Shown piece after piece: positions 19,101 to 28,458 of a DNA stretch of 64,000 nt. Where the stretch lies: contig JAHNEJ010001810.1 in assembly GCA_022559845.1 (NCBI GenBank), forward strand, positions 237,266 to 301,265, read 5' to 3'. How positions within the stretch are numbered: position 1 is the first letter of the stretch; every line of letters begins with the position of its first letter. A program made the position numbers and the translations under genes. The notes beneath the pieces are model-generated. The model ran no database searches, had not been told where the DNA came from, and was given only the letters and a program-made list of their open reading frames with translations. This DNA is from Amorphophallus konjac (taxonomy: Eukaryota > Streptophyta > Magnoliopsida > Alismatales > Araceae).

Positions 19101-21842
19101 CGAGTTTTCGACAGGCTCCGCCAGTACAAACTCAAGATGAATCCCATGAAATGTGCATTCGGGGTTTCAAGTGGTAAGTTCCTCGGCTTTGTTGTTAGAT
19201 ATCGGGGGATAGAAATCGATCCTGATAAAATCAAAGCTATCCGAGAACTTCCCCCACCTAAGAACATTAAAGAACTCCGGTCACTTCAGGGAAGGTTAGC
19301 CTACATCAGGCGTTTTATATCCAATCTCTCTGGGAGGTGCGCGCCATTTGGCAAATTGATGAAAAAGGGCGCCCCATTTATATGGGATCAGGAATGTCAG
19401 CAAGCATTTGAAAAGATCAAAGAATACCTCCTTACTCCCCCAGTGCTCGGAGCACCGGTCAAGGGAAGGCCTCTCATCCTTTATATTGCTGCCATGGATG
19501 CCTCATTGGGAGCATTGCTCGCACAATTAAATGAAGAAGGCAAAGAACAACCATTGTATTACTTGAGCAGAAAACTGGTCGGCCCCGAACATCGTTATTC
19601 TCCAATGGAGAAAGTTTGTCTGGCACTGGTGTTTGCCGTTAAAAAGTCGAGGCATTACCTCTTGTCCCATCAAGTGGAGTTAATTTCAAAGCAGGACCCG
19701 CTCAAGTTCCTTCTTAAGCAGCCGGTGCTGTCAGGACGACTGGGAAAATGGGCATTACTCCTTATGGAGTTCGACATAACTTTTGTTCCCCAGAAAGCAA
19801 TCAAAGGACAAGGAATGGCAGAGTTCTTGGCGGCACATCCTGTTCCGGCTGATTCTCCACTTAACACTGAACTGCCCGATGAAGAGACACTTCCATCCCA
19901 ATCGGGAGTAGAAGAACAGACCGAGGGCAGTTCAGTGCAAAAGATGGAGCAATCTCTGGTCATTGACATGCCGTACTGGGAACTCTACTTTGATGGTGCC
20001 TCCCGGACAATTAAGAAGACTGACGGGGTAACTACCCTCGCTTCAGGAGCTGGCATTGTCTTAGTCACTCCTCAAGGAGGGATTCTTCCTAATTCATGTG
20101 CCCTCATGAAACCTTTGACAAATAATGAAGCAGAATATGAGGCGCTAATCATAGGGCTTCAGCTTGCTTTAGAAATGGAAGTCAAATGCATTAAAGCCTA
20201 TGGCGACTCACAGCTCGTCATACGACAAGTATTGGGTGACTATGAAGTCCGGAAGAGAGAGCTACTACCTTACCATGATATGGTAATGAGGTTGAAAGAA
20301 AAATTCTACTTGTTTGAGATACAACATATTCCTAGAGGGAGAAATTCACAGGCCGACGCCTTGGCAAAATTAGCGTCAGCCATAAAACTCCCACCTGAAG
20401 GCGAAATGGACATAACTGTCAGACATCGAAAACTGATGCCAAGTGTCCTCGATGAAGACATTAATTCCTCCACCCCGGAGATACATGTGATTGAGGACAA
20501 TGACCATGTTCAAGAAAAAGAACTGGACTGGCGTCAACCGATTGTCGACATAAAGCGTGGTCGCCTCCCAGCAAATCGGGCTCAGAGGGTTCAACTGTTG
20601 CGAAGAGCGGCATCCTATCAATTGATAGGCGACCAACTTTATAGGCTTGTCCATGAAAAAGACAAGTCTGTCCTCCTCCGCTGCCTTTCGTCCAAAGAGG
20701 CCAAAATGATAATGCGTGAGGTCCATTCAGGGCTCTGCGGCGCCCATCAAGCTGGAGATAAGATGAAGATCAATATAAAATTGAAAGGCTTTTACTGGCC
20801 CACAATGTACGCGGATTGTAGTCGCTACGCCCGTACATGTCACCAATGCCAGGCCTTTGGTCCTGTACCTAGAAGGCCTCCTAACATGCTACATCCCACA
20901 GCCCCTACTTGGCCCTTTGCTGAATGGGGAATGGACATTGTGGGACCCTTCCCACCATCCACAAAAGGTCACAAGTACATTCTGGCAGCGACAGACTACT
21001 TTTCTCGGTGGGCTGAGGCCGTACCCTTGCGAGAAGTTACAGGGGAAGCTGTCGCTCAATTCGTCAAGCACCATATTATATACCGATTCGGCACTCCCTG
21101 TCGGGTCATGTCAGACAATGGTACGCCATTCAAAAACAAAACCATTTACCAATTGGCGGCAAAATTCCACATTGATTGGAGAGCCTCCACAGTCTACAAC
21201 CCTCAAGCAAATGGTTTGGCCGAAGCCTTTAACAAGACCCTGTGCAAATTGTTAGCTAAAATTGTTGGCAGCCGCAGGAGAGACTGGGGCGAGAAGATAC
21301 ATGAAGCCCTCTGGGCATACCGAACAGTTTATAAAACCCCCACCGGTTGTTCTCCATTCTCTCTCGTATACGGGGCAGAAGCCGTTGTGCCGGTTGAAGT
21401 TGAGATGTCGTCCTATCGGATAGCCCTACATAATGGGCTCCAAACCCAAGAACAAGATGAAATACAAAGAAGACTTGAAGAACTCTCTGACTTAGAAGGC
21501 AAGAGATTAGGGGCTTACAAACACTTGCAGGCCTACCAGGCTCGAATGGCCCGGGCTTATGATAAACTTGTGAAGCAGAGGGCGTTCAAGAAGGGGGACC
21601 TTGTTATGATCAAAGAAAGGGAGGTCATGGCTGGAAGATCCAGCGGCAAATTACAACCAAATTGGCGAGGGCCATATATCGTTTCCAAAGTCTATGAGGG
21701 AGGCGCTTATAAGGTCGTCGACCATAAAGGGGAGAGCCCCTTTCCACCATTAAATGGAAAACACTTGAAATTATACTACGCTCCCGAACATGAATTTCGG
21801 CAACAAATTGTACAAGATTTGCCCACCTCCGCAGGAGAGTAA
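10173..21842 (+). CDS. Tat gag-pol polyprotein (3,889 aa) with repeated gag knuckle modules
   Basis: One uninterrupted frame encodes every function for retrotransposition. A long N-terminal extension (residues 1-550, with two SVFDRLG/A motifs) precedes the gag core (about 555-695). CHHC knuckles C-x2-H-x4-H-x4-C lie near 813, 950, 1189 and 2567. An arginine-glycine tract (RGRGRGRGRGR) lies near 1765. The aspartic protease has VDPGASVNIMP near 2010. The RT (about 2833-3013) carries YVDD, and an RT-linked RNase H follows (about 3065-3170). A second, archaeal-type RNase H (about 3267-3400; YFDGAS, NNEAEYEAL, GDSQLV, ADALA) is typical of Tat elements. The integrase has HHCC zinc residues (about 3516-3565), a D-D-E core (DIVGPF, SDNGTPF, GLAEAFNK) and a C-terminal GPY module. 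About 3.9 kb separates the gag core from the protease, far more than usual. The start is the first ATG after the leader; gag-pol in one frame implies processing by the protease alone. Confidence 0.93.
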   Translation: MAAVTYGPLVVATHAKYGYLATPIVFGGFPAVVGSPFFLGVVPAAQACPVICTATTPIATGASSPRPTQGRVFSVHVISADTVPTKWGQRRRRLNRKPTAATSRSGKTILIGDLRVRLDGGGPITPRVDHVPTVSTSNRFSLLHKVREDATDFKKKPSSGGKAIERHLQKMKQVWVTKQEARAIKQARAARPGRMQAQPTTTSLDVKTSRSRGQKRKGGYRKPNVAPQGSDYIRVQKTPRAQAQPTRVSVFDRLAGDVPPRPSVFDRLGAPPRPTVQPPKRRRVVQMSEAGANMKIYTCYASGREPVESTGIPANVNEHGGPNDPNLTLDAVYLNTRNAARRNFQGQSSGQGGTSPQGQHQVPIQNQWQNQGENVPLEGADHDEVVSIHEGAVLPGSGMNFNPAFEPPTRAAFQAMPDDVKFETMQRWHIEMTNLMLEMKRQMNINAQRPQTPMPNQEPRREQQAYNPAIANRQGAHPPNVRGDTGDEPLRGIPHAQSSQVMGVEETIAQRRMIEKMIEDKFAQRGEGTATVDLYSVPYPLHHQFKKLPPDCPKAPKLQKFNGQGSPHEHLAYYVTAMGDLAIEESYLLRYFATSLTGSAFQWYSRLKPNSVADWADLQMKFIDRFQLVERKVSLAELCSLKQKRGEMALDFIKRWRDLSMRCDNPPAQEDAITICRRGLSPEVSERLLGANVKGFDQLNSAVAEIEMFFAENPTFIPSKHKTSKERPAAGKEANAVDFSPTAEDDQALPSDSSKRSEKRAPTTKLAERMKTPYSFKKEHTGKLFSLCMKNKLIVLPEPKKPEEVGKTEDPNYCLYHRLLGHTIENCYVFKDELEKMIQNQLITMKGTRVDPPQPHTWERMVRSANVINHRPTREIYQVAAFTFPDPGEEEAGPSGTKPTMWYPGWRPSHACSFPKEDTEKIFEALLDQECIMVHDPPPTYIEVEKAHPRYCKFHAIISHPTKECEELQDYIEILIQRGEVDIQGESMVRKRLHEAAERIIDDINSRRHSPGPCAQQDTHFSVNVIHKLPGKSQAKDPADGLDTHTPPQGATLGGGYFLMSECLTIRKAVRKLRHEVRRLRHNQEDLLHIMRRMDDRLMALSPTPSTGESARASSHSEATVEPRRRPRTGGWLSEDTIGSHVAKPQEKLYSFPQHRTLEIFKICRKEGLIQCPKPDSDLMPGMTHRHGYCLYHRAMGHVIYDCPTFKDIAEDLITRQIIKLKEGSQVPSTSSPWGRSPFSVNVIHASTSHGKSMSQAADTGLDPDSSSERSLEWRPWQDLESLPLPKEETKKLLDILFRGKEVLVRDSPHPDSSHWEQDLLVSDKKDNGRDVHPKGRALSGHRATGPSKNSTQGNVMSQDYPRRVDPCTSPKGTIVSPSRNEALVGRQTSGPTLRTEQYRAPATGAKKANPHPRGSNFGPKVMTQPPLAAVMSGLCQSSPQLNQKGKTLKAVDRMRPEQSYLAQQLEFMTKPKQACQNTSQSPNAALAVERRPDNKAELQTHEVGPQPHSQQVIGRHDPLHDFGSFVAGFQELPPEVVQKAINATFRIHESEGDWVTVSPRKNSPLKSFKQKAYAESSKTKAAPQASTRKAALSQEALARAKKQEKNRRKNSKRRLKKQAEQATAMEAPKGLSPLQKLQKLIEELEEYVPSLPTGPVPLEKYIPWEELERKTRLKSWLQQMLKRAKEGEELFIPEELSVFYKDEELTVEKLEEMLKSFSCHMVSIPPPENLGGTITTPASGDKITMATYRRRNAEIRNRGRGRGRGRGRQSISSNGHTSQPTTSQRVIIFRGEEPNEPPEVQVRAETFIFDPSDEDEGPVEPISQEGVDAIPFDPTDEETDPVGSLSQEQPADPAQACPSGKDNEELLVPEEESLAPLFQEETNDQGKLEPAQKPPYQPKSLVEMIPPLDQARARADRKIIQHMKRMPTMVSIWEAIAWSKELREALIKVLQEPEVYEAHAAEIQTQAHEALAATVSFSDKDMLLSSPCHNRPLYMQGKINGRELNRILVDPGASVNIMPLKTFKSMFLMPYLQRVYDVKISGFNQNSEDALGKVDVEVTMDMFVTKATFYIINADTSYKALLGRPWLHENWVVPSTLHQCIKYARGGEQHTVFADSSPFRPNECNITDAQLYFGEPTVEPPVDVKGKGKQKVFEEDDEEEELFVINEELAKIHRLSLRADVPTAKPTQPERREINFEANLINQTIDKSIMLPSVCMQLVAPREEYGVEALKTFIVTYQRKGKKGNKERCKPIIFYKGDMAPQAPTDDDFGWSKPPENTLEPIQEMPDMPKYIKEMCHKQKIPQMQKASRRSYFQQLWCPLQVRGQPPFSKNDRRGLGYDPEPDFQVFHAVNTIGAPLASDKFNSIQGDLPCVVEKQGDPRPKVPEVDGLNNGPGHEEEVIVLRPACQLPGEARLEALNQLAGLDTTEAERLIMNDTNIPVTKQKGDPTDAIKLLRQENQALKAFVQELLRERDVLLRHLTSPSKTHTYSQRPINETQSRGTRANQPPAESKGTTPVMSLAQRMETPYSFLKTHTESLFNSCRARDLIQLPPVRRSSRVSEAKSSSFCRFHRMAGHDTEDCYVLKDQLEDLIQRGVIQIKQHQVYPPQPHSWDQSRPSNKNVLIEAASTLPKFIASEVGSKPPCGEPSLKIHYSVNTIGLSPSPGSSDSGEGPSDSTKGQPKEIALEDQNEQLQSAVINNLDYCDLHIVNVDDDEDFINLQPAPQELEDGGQATIDELIELNLGDANEPRPIFVSALLIEQERQAYKQLLLEYKDCFAWTYKEMPGLEPSVAEHELAILPTVKPVKQAQRRMRHELELKVNTEVDKLLEVDFIEPCLYPVWLANIVPVKKKNGQVRVCIDFRDLNKACPKDDFPVPITETMVDMTTGYEVLSFMDGSSGYNQIRMAVKDKGHTAFRSPKGIFNYKRMPFGLKNAGATYQRAMTKIFDEMLHDLVECYVDDLVVKTSKREGHLDDLRRVFDRLRQYKLKMNPMKCAFGVSSGKFLGFVVRYRGIEIDPDKIKAIRELPPPKNIKELRSLQGRLAYIRRFISNLSGRCAPFGKLMKKGAPFIWDQECQQAFEKIKEYLLTPPVLGAPVKGRPLILYIAAMDASLGALLAQLNEEGKEQPLYYLSRKLVGPEHRYSPMEKVCLALVFAVKKSRHYLLSHQVELISKQDPLKFLLKQPVLSGRLGKWALLLMEFDITFVPQKAIKGQGMAEFLAAHPVPADSPLNTELPDEETLPSQSGVEEQTEGSSVQKMEQSLVIDMPYWELYFDGASRTIKKTDGVTTLASGAGIVLVTPQGGILPNSCALMKPLTNNEAEYEALIIGLQLALEMEVKCIKAYGDSQLVIRQVLGDYEVRKRELLPYHDMVMRLKEKFYLFEIQHIPRGRNSQADALAKLASAIKLPPEGEMDITVRHRKLMPSVLDEDINSSTPEIHVIEDNDHVQEKELDWRQPIVDIKRGRLPANRAQRVQLLRRAASYQLIGDQLYRLVHEKDKSVLLRCLSSKEAKMIMREVHSGLCGAHQAGDKMKINIKLKGFYWPTMYADCSRYARTCHQCQAFGPVPRRPPNMLHPTAPTWPFAEWGMDIVGPFPPSTKGHKYILAATDYFSRWAEAVPLREVTGEAVAQFVKHHIIYRFGTPCRVMSDNGTPFKNKTIYQLAAKFHIDWRASTVYNPQANGLAEAFNKTLCKLLAKIVGSRRRDWGEKIHEALWAYRTVYKTPTGCSPFSLVYGAEAVVPVEVEMSSYRIALHNGLQTQEQDEIQRRLEELSDLEGKRLGAYKHLQAYQARMARAYDKLVKQRAFKKGDLVMIKEREVMAGRSSGKLQPNWRGPYIVSKVYEGGAYKVVDHKGESPFPPLNGKHLKLYYAPEHEFRQQIVQDLPTSAGE

Positions 21843-21930
21843 GAAAGGATGAGGAAGCTTCCTCCAGGAAAAAATTCAAAAGGTCACAGGTGTTTTGAAC
21901 AATTCTTGTTCACGTCCCACCATGCAAATT

Positions 21931-22630
21931 CGGCTTTCCAATTTCATTGGTCAGCCACCCAAAATTTCAAATTCTAAATTCGGCTTTCCAATATCATTGG
22001 TCAGCCACTCAAAATTCCAAATTCCAAATTCGGCTTTCCAATATCATTGGTCAGCCACTCAAAATTCCAAATTCCAAATTCGGCTTTCCAATATCATTGG
22101 TCAGCCACTCAAAATTCCAAATTGCAAATTCGGCTTTCCAATTTCATTGGTCAGCCACCCAAAATTCCAAATTCCAAATTCGGCTTTCCAATATCATTGG
22201 TCAGCCACTCAAAATTCCAAATTCCAAATTCGGCTTTCCGATATCATTGGTCAGCCACTCAAAATTCCAAATTGCAAATTCGGCTTTCCAATTTCATTGG
22301 TCAGCCACCCAAAATTCCAAATTCCAAATTCGACTTTCCAACATCATTGGTCAGCCACCCAAAATTCCAAATTCCAAATTTGGCTTTCCAATATCATTGG
22401 TCAGCCACCCAAAATTCCAAATTCCAAATTTGGCTTTCCAATATCATTGGTCAGCCACCCAAAATTCCAAATCCCAAGTTCGGTTTTCCAATTTCATTGG
22501 TCAGCCACCCTAAATCCCAAATTCCAAATTTGGCTTTCCAATTCCATTGGTTGGCCGCCCCAAATCCCAAACTCCAAGTTCGGCTTTACAATTTCATTGT
22601 TCAGCCTCCTCGAATCCCAAAATCCAAGCT
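21931..22630 (+). repeat. 50-bp tandem array, 14 units
   Basis: Units begin (CGGCTTTCCA or a variant) at 21931 and then exactly every 50 bp to 22581, without indels. Each unit holds CCAAT-ATC-ATTGG or CCAAT-TTC-ATTGG, so a CCAAT box on each strand with a 3-bp spacer. The last three units are the most diverged. Because 50 is not a multiple of 3, all three plus frames stay open through the array; this is not evidence for a protein. It lies between integrase and the antisense gene. Confidence 0.95.
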
Positions 22631-22784
22631 TTGACCGACCAATCTCTTGGCCATTTCTTTAAATGCTAAAACCCCAATTGGCTTTCAAATTTCCGTGGCC
22701 ACCTTTAAAGTCTGAGCTCTTCAGACTTTCAATTTCCTTATTTAAAAAAAAAAGAGAGAAAAAAAAAGGGGAGGCTTAAAATAG

Positions 22785-22985
22785 AGGTGCCCTGACGGAC
22801 TTGAGTAGTCGGATCTCTGGCTGCTCAAGGGCAAAAAGGTCAAAACCCGGCTGAGATGAAAACCCGAAAGGGCGTCTCGGGCAAAAATGGGTAACCCCTC
22901 AGTGTGAAAACCCGCAAGGGCGCGCTGGAAAAAGTTAAAGGGGGCTGGTCATGGTGAAAACCCGAAAGGGCGCTATGACTAGTAT
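22785..22985 (+). repeat. Three-copy GAAAACCCGMAAGGGCG motif
   Basis: The motif GAAAACCCGAAAGGGCG or a close variant occurs three times (near 22857, 22907 and 22955), each able to form a short CCC/GGG hairpin. It is followed by an A-rich tract at about 22,985-23,040. The region is noncoding and likely part of the polyprotein transcript's 3' portion. Its role is unknown. Confidence 0.6.
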
Positions 22986-22986
22986 A

Positions 22987-23019
<33 letters not shown>

Positions 23020-23204
23020 GAAAGAGAAGAGAAAGAAAAAAGGGGGTATGATGATAATGCCTCATTGAAGTCTTTTTGAGCCTGAAGTCATGTTTTTATT
23101 CATTTGCAAAATTGAAGTCCGAGACAAACCCTCGGAGCAACTACATAGGCAAAAGATCTAAAAAAGAAAAAAGAGTCAGAAGAAATGCAATGGGAAAGGT
23201 AATC

Positions 23205-26200
23205 TCAAACACTAGGGGGTCGTCTTTTCAGTAAATCCCCAATGGCGTTCTGCTTCGCCGCAATTGCTTCCTGCATAGCTTGGCATTCAGACACAAGGGA
23301 GTCCTCCTCAGCCTGCAGCTCTCGAGCCATTTCAGAATTCGATTCTGCTGCCGCCTCTAGCTCTTCAATCCGTTGTAAAATGCTGCTCACTGTCTCCCGA
23401 AGAGAGGAAGCCTGACTTTTGTCCTCAGCAACCGCTGCCACAAGAGTAGTTCGACGCTCCCGGATATGTTCAGCTTGGGAATGCAACCTTTCCATCTCGC
23501 CGGACATAGTGCAAGCTTCAGCTTCTAACTCTTGTATTTTAAGCCTATAAGTCTCCCACAACGAGGCTGTGTGCAGGCGCTGAAATTCTGCCCAAACATC
23601 ATCCACTGCCGCCATCCAGGGCTCTCTGGGCAATCCCAATGTATGATAGCCCCGTGTGCCGGTCCGAAGAGTGTCCCGCACAGTCTCTATGGGAGGAAGG
23701 CTCCCCCCTTGAAATAAGGCTCGTGCTCCACTCATCAGTGTCACCACCATCATTTCGGCCCCCACAAAAACTTTAGGCTGAGGACCATCAGGCCAATCAA
23801 TCTCATGAGGTGGAAAGTCAAGTCCCAACAGCAAGTCTCCTCCATTGCTCCCGGGGAGAGGAGGAGCGTCTCCCTCTGGGGCTGCAACCAAAAAAAGGGG
23901 AGGTGGCACATAAGTCACAATTTTATTCACAACAGAGGTGTTGGTAAATCCTTTTCTAGAAGTCAAAAGTATCTTAGCCTCACCTCGTGAAAGGAAAACC
24001 TCTGTCGTTTGGTCTGCCGGGATGTGAGCAACCTCGTCCCTTCCTATAACGCCTCCATCAAGGGTTGAATTGGTCTGCGGATCCCTTGTTTCAAGCCTAT
24101 CGATATCTGAAGCAAACACAAAGTTATGATCAGGCAAATATATGTAAATGCCTTAACATGCATCAATGTGAAAAGGGCGCATGCAAAAGAGGGTGGGCCT
24201 CTTTGATTCTGAACTAGTTCATCATTCTTACCCGCATCAGGCGGATAAGAGGCAGACTCCTCCACCACTGGGGCACCGCGAGACACATGTACATCGACAA
24301 GTTTCTCTAAAAAAGAAGAGAGAGAAAAAAGAAAGAAGAAATTATGAAAGTCAGCCCAGTCCAATAGAAACCACTAAAAGAACAAGCAGAAAAATGTAAA
24401 GAGCATGATGACCTTGTAACCCAACGTCCTCCTCCCCATCAGAAAGCGGCATAGTAGATCCTGAAGCTGAAGGAGAGGCGGTCATGCTTCTTTCAAAACC
24501 CCTCCCCTCGGGGGATAGGACTGGGGTCTCTTCCAAAGGGCCACCACCTCTCATCTCGAGGCTTTGATTTTCATCAGCCCCGACACCGGTCTGGAAGGCG
24601 CCTTCAATTGGACCCGAGGGAGAGGAATGTTCTTTATTTTTCTCCAAAGTATCCGGACAGCTTGAGGACAAGGGATCATTCACTACATAAAGCAAGAAAG
24701 TGATGAGATTCATGCAATCATCTTAGCAGGGCAAAATGACTCGGTGGGCTAAAACTAGAAGTACATACCAACAGCATGGATAGTCACATCCAATTCTCCG
24801 GCCTCAGGGATTGGAGTCTTTTCCCTGCGTATTTCGGCTAACAGCTCTTGAGAATATTGGGTCACCAGGCCCCGATCAGTGGTCAGGCTTATAGAAAACT
24901 CTGGCAGATCTGCATTCAGGCTGGAATCCAAGAGGGCAGTAAATTCTTGCATAGAGATCACTGAATTCTCAGCTGAGAAACCTGAAATGATCACTGCTAA
25001 GTGAAAGTTCTCCCTGTAATAAAGGGATCAGATATGGAAATTAAGAAGATTTTACTAAAAAAGGCTGGACCTGTGCTTGATCCTGGCTCCAGTACGGGAG
25101 GAATATTGACGCATCCTCCCTCAAAATTTTCCTCTAAAAAAAAAAGAGAAGAAGGGGAGAACATCTTTAGCAAGGGAATAAGATTATGGCTTTATTACTC
25201 ATCATAGTGGGGAGAAGCACCCTACCTATGGGTATGCGGTCGTCGAGCCCTCCGTGGGAGAAAGGGGGTGAGGCGCCCGATACGGGGTTGTAATCATCAT
25301 CCTGGAGCTCTCCATCTTCCCCGGTATCCTCTAGCGCTGGCGAAAGAAGAATATTTGTAGCCGGAACACCACTCTCCTCCCTGGCACCTGAGGGGCCTGG
25401 AATAAAAAAAAAGAAGAGGGGAAAGACATAGATATAAGTGACACATCTCTAAGGAGAGAACGAGAAACAAAGAAGGGATGTTACCCGGCCTCTCCTCTGA
25501 AGCTCCTCCTTTAGAGCGGGCACGGCGAACACGAATGGGGCCGCCCTCATCTTCACTAGGACGGGCCCGCTTCTGGGGATTTAAAGATTTCTTCCCTTTA
25601 TGTGGCATATCTCTGGCAGCTATATAGCTCTCTGTGAAACAAAAAAAGGGGAAGAAGCACGTAAGAGGGAGGTAAATACCAGCGCACAGATAAGTAAAAA
25701 GTGAAAATGATTGAACCACACACCTTTCGGGGCTGGAGAAAAGGAAGGCTGCAGCACCACCTGCTCAGGACGTAAACCCACCACCTTCCCAGCCTTGGAG
25801 ACGCCTTCCCAAAGATCACCGAGCGTGATGCCATTTTCAACAAGGGTGGCGTACTCAAAGGGCCCGATCCGAATGATGGACCCGATCAGGTGTCGCTCCC
25901 ACTTCGGCCACAAGTCATTGGTAAAGCCTTCAGGATGAAGAGGAGTATCCATTGGTGCAGCCTGAGGATAACCACAATCCGACAAGAAGTGTGTCCACCA
26001 AAAATACACTCGCTGATCCGCCGAGGCCTCACCTTGCCCCGAAGTAGTAACTGGCGGGCGCTTCAAGGGTTTAATTGCACCCGCATATGGCCGACGGTCT
26101 ATGGTAATGGCCCCATTCTTAGCCTCCCACTGCAGACGAAAATCTTTCACCGCCTTTGCAATTTTTGAAAATTGGGTATGAAGCACTGAATTTTCCACAA

Positions 26201-28403
26201 ACAATGGCGGTAGGTCGGTACTGCCCAGTCGAGCCTCTTCAGCTTCCCTTATCTTTTGTGGGAGTTGTCGGAAAACATTGCTGTACTTAAACCACCAGCG
26301 CGCATAATAGATGTCAACCCGACCAACTCGCCTTGCCTCTGGGAGAGGACACTGCTCAGCAGCACCATCTCGAAAAAAATAATCCCACCAACTCCCTGCA
26401 ACAAGGTGGGTGTCATGGCCCCTGCAGAGCCTGCAATCTATGCCAAAATCTGCATTTGGAGGCACTGACTGGTCATAGCCAAAATTCCGTGAAAAACGGT
26501 AAGGGAAGTATGGCTCTAGAATAGTAGTGCTGCCCTTCCTGAACACAAGTATGCTTGGCCTAATACAATACATCCAGTTTTCATAAAAAGTCGAGCTCGT
26601 AGACTGATGATAAGAAAGGCCGTAAGATACCTTGTCCTGACCTTCAACAGCAAATGGTCGGAAGTCATAAGAGCCACAGGCAAACGGAAGACCCTCATTC
26701 CCCTGCATAGGCACAAAGGAAAGCATCCTCCGTGCTGCTAATAAATGCTCATGCTGATGTTGATCCGGCCGGTTTCGGAAAAGAAATATCAATGGCGCCA
26801 CGGGGTTTTCAATTGGCACACTCTGACATAATGAGGGTAGCAAAAGTCCGGCCCATGCACTCAAATAATGTGTGGCCATGTAAACGCTTCTGTCCCTGGG
26901 AGAGCTATGTGCTGTCAAGTTCCCCAATCCATGGTAAATATTGGCTAAAGCAGCAGGGGCAATGGCCAATTTATGACCATCTGCAAGCAGACATGCCGGG
27001 TAAATAATTTCAGGCCGTATCAGGCCCTCCTCGCCATATGGCATAACAAAAGTAGCCAACCAGTAAACAAGATAGGCAGCAAGATAAGTTCGATCCGGCA
27101 GCTGTCGGGGATTCCACCCCTCGTTTTCAGGTGCAAGTAAATAGCGTCTATTTTCCTGTGAAGGCAGAATCAACTCATGGTATTCACTTAGAGGCCTGTC
27201 ATCCTCGGCAAATCGCTCATGAAAACAGAATGGTCCATTATAAAAAAATTGAACCCAAGCATTCAAACTAACCCGCACGGCGCCGGCAGAAGCTAAAGGT
27301 GCCTTCTTCTTACCAAAACGGGCTAGATCCCGCCAAACTTTCATCAAGTACCTGAAGCTCAAAGGAAGGCCATATTCACCTGAACCTGTGGAGTAGTTCC
27401 TGTGGAGATCATCAAGGCACACCTCCTCATAAGGTCGTCCCGAAATGGGAAGCCCCGAAATTCTGTAAAAGCTCCATAAATCCAGGGCGGTTTCACCCTC
27501 TGCTGTAGCAAACGTGTTAAATCGACGGTTAAATCTCTCCGCCAATGCCTGTAGAAGCCCACTGTAGCAAGGATAGCGGTATAAAGCGGCAGTCACAGCA
27601 TGACGAATGCCTACAAGATCCAGTAGCCGACTGTAATGATGAAGGACGCCCATGAGCCATTCTGTGGCCCCCAAATGAAATTTGTGGGAAGGAATAACTG
27701 CCCATTTACCATACCAACTGGGCACAGAACCACACATGATTTTGTCCAGAAGACAAAGTTTATCATACCCCTCTGAGGCAAATCGGGTGCCGGATGGAGA
27801 CAAGAAGAGACCTGAACAAGAATCTGATATTGCCCGGTGTTTTCCACCCAAATCCCAAGCAGCAGCTGAGAAGGTCCGGTCCTGAACTGGACATCCAGTC
27901 TCGGAACTAAAAAAGCCTAGCTGAGTAACGGCAGGAAACTGAACCCGGCAAACAAGGCCCATCGGGAAACTGGGAAAAGAAGCTCCACAACAGCCAAGCA
28001 AGCTATCACGACCCACAAGAATGGCTCTTTCGAGCTGAACGCGCTCTGCAGTCAAGGAACTATCGCCATCATCCATCCCCTCAGGAATGAAGTTTTGGAT
28101 AAAGGGAAATAAAAACTCATCCAAAGGGTAGTGCCTCGGGTAACCCTTGGGACGCTCATATCTGTAACGGACACAGCCGCCATGTCTGGTAATCAAAGAT
28201 AAATCAACCATGCCATCGCCTGGATCTCCCTCGGGTAAAGGGCTCGGAGCAACGATGCTCAGCCCCCTGTCAAGTGAAAAAAGGGTATCTGCTGTAACCC
28301 GTGGCAACCCCAAAGGCGACATCAATCTCGAGGAAGCAATAGGGGCAGCACGCCCATCCTGACTCCGAGACCCGCGAACTTGGCCTCTCCTAGATCGAGG
28401 CAT
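23205..28403 (-). CDS. Antisense 8-exon gene: plant mobile domain protein with coiled-coil tail (~1,506 aa)
   Basis: Exons on the minus strand: 28403-25724, 25631-25485, 25396-25226, 25133-25071, 24981-24769, 24682-24413, 24306-24232 and 24106-23205. All seven introns are GT-AG, 86-125 bp long, and all are phase 1, so each internal exon is a multiple of three; the joined frame has no stop. Exon 1 (893 codons, start MPRSRRGQ) resembles the plant mobile domain family. The segment near residues 268-335 has the family pattern FATAEGETALDLWSFYRISG followed by LPISGRPYEE, and 448-528 is the long helical part. Exon 2 is basic (KGKKSLNPQKRARP, a likely nuclear signal). Exons 3-7 are acidic and Ser/Pro-rich. 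Exon 8 (300 codons) ends in a coiled coil rich in Glu, Leu and Ala. Extra antisense frames between integrase and LTR are known in Tat elements; this exon structure is my inference. The function is unknown; a chromatin or silencing role would be speculation from PMD relatives. Confidence 0.82.
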
Positions 28404-28458
28404 GTTGAATAGCCTGCAAAAGAAAAGAACCAAAAAGAAAAGAAGAAGAAGATAGCAC

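Noticed and set aside
21931..22630. Regular array considered as CRISPR
   Set aside because: Units are contiguous with no unique spacers, and the host is a plant.
21895..22662. Three long overlapping plus-strand frames with a repetitive protein
   Set aside because: They follow from a 50-bp tandem repeat lacking stops in any frame; no independent sign of coding.
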